Positions 62,521-64,000 of a stretch of 64,000 bases of DNA are shown here, one piece after another. Location of the stretch: positions 20,730-84,729 of the forward strand of contig CALOBA010000057.1 of NCBI GenBank assembly GCA_942491465.1, read 5' to 3'. The position numbers and the translations under genes are program-made. This stretch comes from CALOBA01 sp942491465 (GTDB lineage Bacteria > Pseudomonadota > Gammaproteobacteria > Chromatiales > Chromatiaceae). Each line of letters begins with the position of its first letter. The first letter of the stretch is position 1. Below the pieces are notes generated by a model. It did not search any database and was not told the origin of the DNA. It was given only the letters and a program-made list of their open reading frames with translations.

Positions 62521-63408
62521 ATGTCCGCCCTATACCAATCCGCCCTCCCCGGCCTTGAGCTGATCAACCGCGGCAAGGTCCGCGACCTCTATGCCCTCGA
62601 CCCGGACCACATGCTCGTGGTCACCAGCGACCGGCTGTCCGCCTTCGACGTCATCCTGCCCCAGCCGATCCCCGGCAAGGGCGAGGTACTGAACCGAGTC
62701 TCGAACTTCTGGCTCGCGCGCACGGCGTCGCTGCTGCCCAACCACCTCACCGACATCCCGGTGGCCGCCGTCGTCACCGACCCCGAACAGCTCGCCCGGC
62801 TCGGCGAGCGCGCCGCCGTGGTCCGCCGGCTGACCCCGCTGCGCATCGAGGCCGTCGTGCGCGGCTACCTCATCGGTTCGGGCTGGAAGGACTACCAGCG
62901 CGACGGCGCCGTCTGCGGCATCCGCCTGCCCAAGGGCCTGAGCCAGGCCGACCAGCTGCCCGAGCCCATCTACACCCCGTCCACCAAGGCCGAGATCGGC
63001 CAGCACGACGAGAACGTCGACTACGCATACACCGTGCGCACCATCGGCGCCGAGCTGGCCGCCCAGGTCCGGGATCTGAGCCTGCGCATCTACCGCGAGG
63101 CCGCCGCCTACGCCCGCCAGCGCGGCATCATCATCGCCGACACCAAGCTCGAATTCGGCCTCGACCCCGCCGGCCGCCTGCATCTGATCGACGAGGTCCT
63201 GACCCCGGACTCGTCACGCTTCTGGCCCGCCGACCAGTACCGACCCGGCATCAGCCCGCCAAGCTTCGACAAGCAGTTCGTCCGCGATTATCTGGAGACC
63301 TTGGGCTGGGACAAGTCCCCGCCGGGCCCGGAGCTGCCCCAGGCGATCATCGACAAGACCGCGGCCAAATATGCCGAGGCCGAGGAGCGGTTGACGTCAT
63401 CAAGCTGA
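62521..63408 (+). CDS. purC: Phosphoribosylaminoimidazole-succinocarboxamide synthase
   Basis: A 295-residue SAICAR synthase of purine biosynthesis (CAIR + Asp + ATP). Motifs: the N-terminal NRGKVRDLYAL ATP loop, SAFDVILPQPIPGKGEVLN, AVVRGYLIGSGWKDYQRDG, IIIADTKLEFGLD and LIDEVLTPDSSRFWP. The length is that of the longer (yeast ADE1-like) form rather than the 237-residue enterobacterial form. The ATG follows a divergent 77-nt gap from the hypothetical gene. Single gene; no purine neighbours. Confidence 0.97.
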   Translation: MSALYQSALPGLELINRGKVRDLYALDPDHMLVVTSDRLSAFDVILPQPIPGKGEVLNRVSNFWLARTASLLPNHLTDIPVAAVVTDPEQLARLGERAAVVRRLTPLRIEAVVRGYLIGSGWKDYQRDGAVCGIRLPKGLSQADQLPEPIYTPSTKAEIGQHDENVDYAYTVRTIGAELAAQVRDLSLRIYREAAAYARQRGIIIADTKLEFGLDPAGRLHLIDEVLTPDSSRFWPADQYRPGISPPSFDKQFVRDYLETLGWDKSPPGPELPQAIIDKTAAKYAEAEERLTSSS

Positions 63409-64000
63409 GGAGTCGCCAATAGATCGGGATTGCCGCACGCTGGCCGGCGGGCGTTCGGCGAGGATCCCCCGCGCCTCTGCCTCCATGCTGCGCCCCATCC
63501 GCAGGCTCGAGTGGACCGAATCCGGAATCGAGCACATCATCCCCCGCGCCCGCGGCGGCCAATCCGAAGCATCCAACCCGTAGGCGCATTCTAGAAATGC
63601 CGCCTGTGCGCATGCTCTGGCAACTGAGCAACGCGAATCTCTAATAATGAACGGTGATGCGGATACTGCGAGACCGTTGCCAACGTCGCGTGCTGATCCG
63701 TGTCGGCCTGGAGGCCGACCCTCCCGGGTAGACCCTAGGCTGTCGAGATCCGCTGTTTTCGGCGATTCTATCGACCCCGGTTTTTGGCTGAAGAACTCCA
63801 GCGGCGGGTGCCTGTAAGAATGGCTCACACGGAGGCACGGAGAAGAGAGGATGCCGCAGTCAGGTTCGCGCACCGGCATCCGTCTTTCTTCTCTCCGTTG
63901 CTCCGTGCCTCCGCGTGAGCATCCCTTGGCGCTGAGACTCAGCCACGCAGCGTCGGAAATCGGGGGCGGGGTTGCCGAGATCCGGGAAGATTTCGACAGC
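63409..64000. other. 592-bp region without a recognised gene
   Basis: No open frame here resembles a known family; frames on the minus strand are Arg/Ser/Pro-rich and lack ribosome sites. The region contains a small palindrome (GCATTCTAGAAATGC, 63587-63601) and a large inverted repeat (63824-63919). Confidence 0.6.
63824..63919. repeat. Large inverted repeat, dispersed-repeat style
   Basis: CTCACACGGAGGCACGGAG (63824-63842) pairs with CTCCGTGCCTCCGCGTGAG (63901-63919) with one mismatch; pairing continues inward imperfectly through AGAAGAGAG and GGATGCCG. It would form a long hairpin. A half-arm in similar style (CTTCGCGCCTTCGCGTGAG) lies at about 9131-9149. Confidence 0.8.

Noticed and set aside
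63400..63879. A 159-codon minus-strand frame after purC
   Set aside because: No ribosome site, no recognisable domain, and it begins close to the large inverted repeat; composition looks non-coding.

Overview
The window is high-GC DNA (about two thirds G+C by eye) from a gammaproteobacterium, most likely a purple sulfur bacterium of the Chromatiaceae. The taxonomic clues are a Gly/Tyr-rich sulfur globule protein (19147-19548), a secreted DsrE-type protein (18-467), the gammaproteobacterial order pyrG-kdsA-eno-ftsB-ispD-ispF, and several PEP-CTERM/exosortase-type proteins. The genus cannot be fixed from the sequence alone.

Layout. 1-8600: porin plus DsrE-like pair, a membrane-bound spermidine-synthase-like protein, a YbhB-like protein, a three-part phosphatase/TPR/sulfotransferase protein, and a PEP-CTERM protein. 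8600-9315: gene-poor, with hexanucleotide arrays, a conserved 35-bp motif, a broken PIN-associated gene and a REP-like palindrome. 9316-16005: a minus-strand housekeeping block (lipid A acyltransferase, MEP isoprenoid enzymes, FtsB, enolase, KDO8P synthase, CTP synthase). 16377-20472: fatty acid cis/trans isomerase, sulfur globule protein and an FNR-type regulator with a matching FNR box in front of it. 20534-51587: one minus-strand operon of three genes. 52419-63408: UppP, a lone ABC ATPase, a metallopeptidase, a TauE-like exporter, a phytase-like esterase, MltB, RidA, a GT87 glycosyltransferase, a conserved hypothetical and PurC.

The most striking object is the 31-kb operon 51587-20534. Its first gene encodes a single uninterrupted 9,091-residue secreted protein with N-terminal DUF11-like and SdrD_B-like domains, 32 GEVED-type repeats arranged in four higher-order blocks of 9, 9, 7 and 7 units, seven more SdrD_B-like domains and a C-terminal dockerin-like domain. 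Two bases downstream begins a cohesin-like protein with a PEP-CTERM-type tail, and its stop codon overlaps the start of a PrsT-like TPR protein. I infer a cell-surface system in which a giant calcium-binding fibre is docked non-covalently onto a sorted cohesin anchor.

The second theme is small repeats. (GACAAC)n/(GTTGTC)n arrays lie at five intergenic sites, two of them followed by nearly identical 35-bp motifs. A palindromic element appears to have inserted in frame, with a 5-bp target duplication, into the sulfotransferase domain of the three-part protein. No rRNA, tRNA or CRISPR array was recognised.
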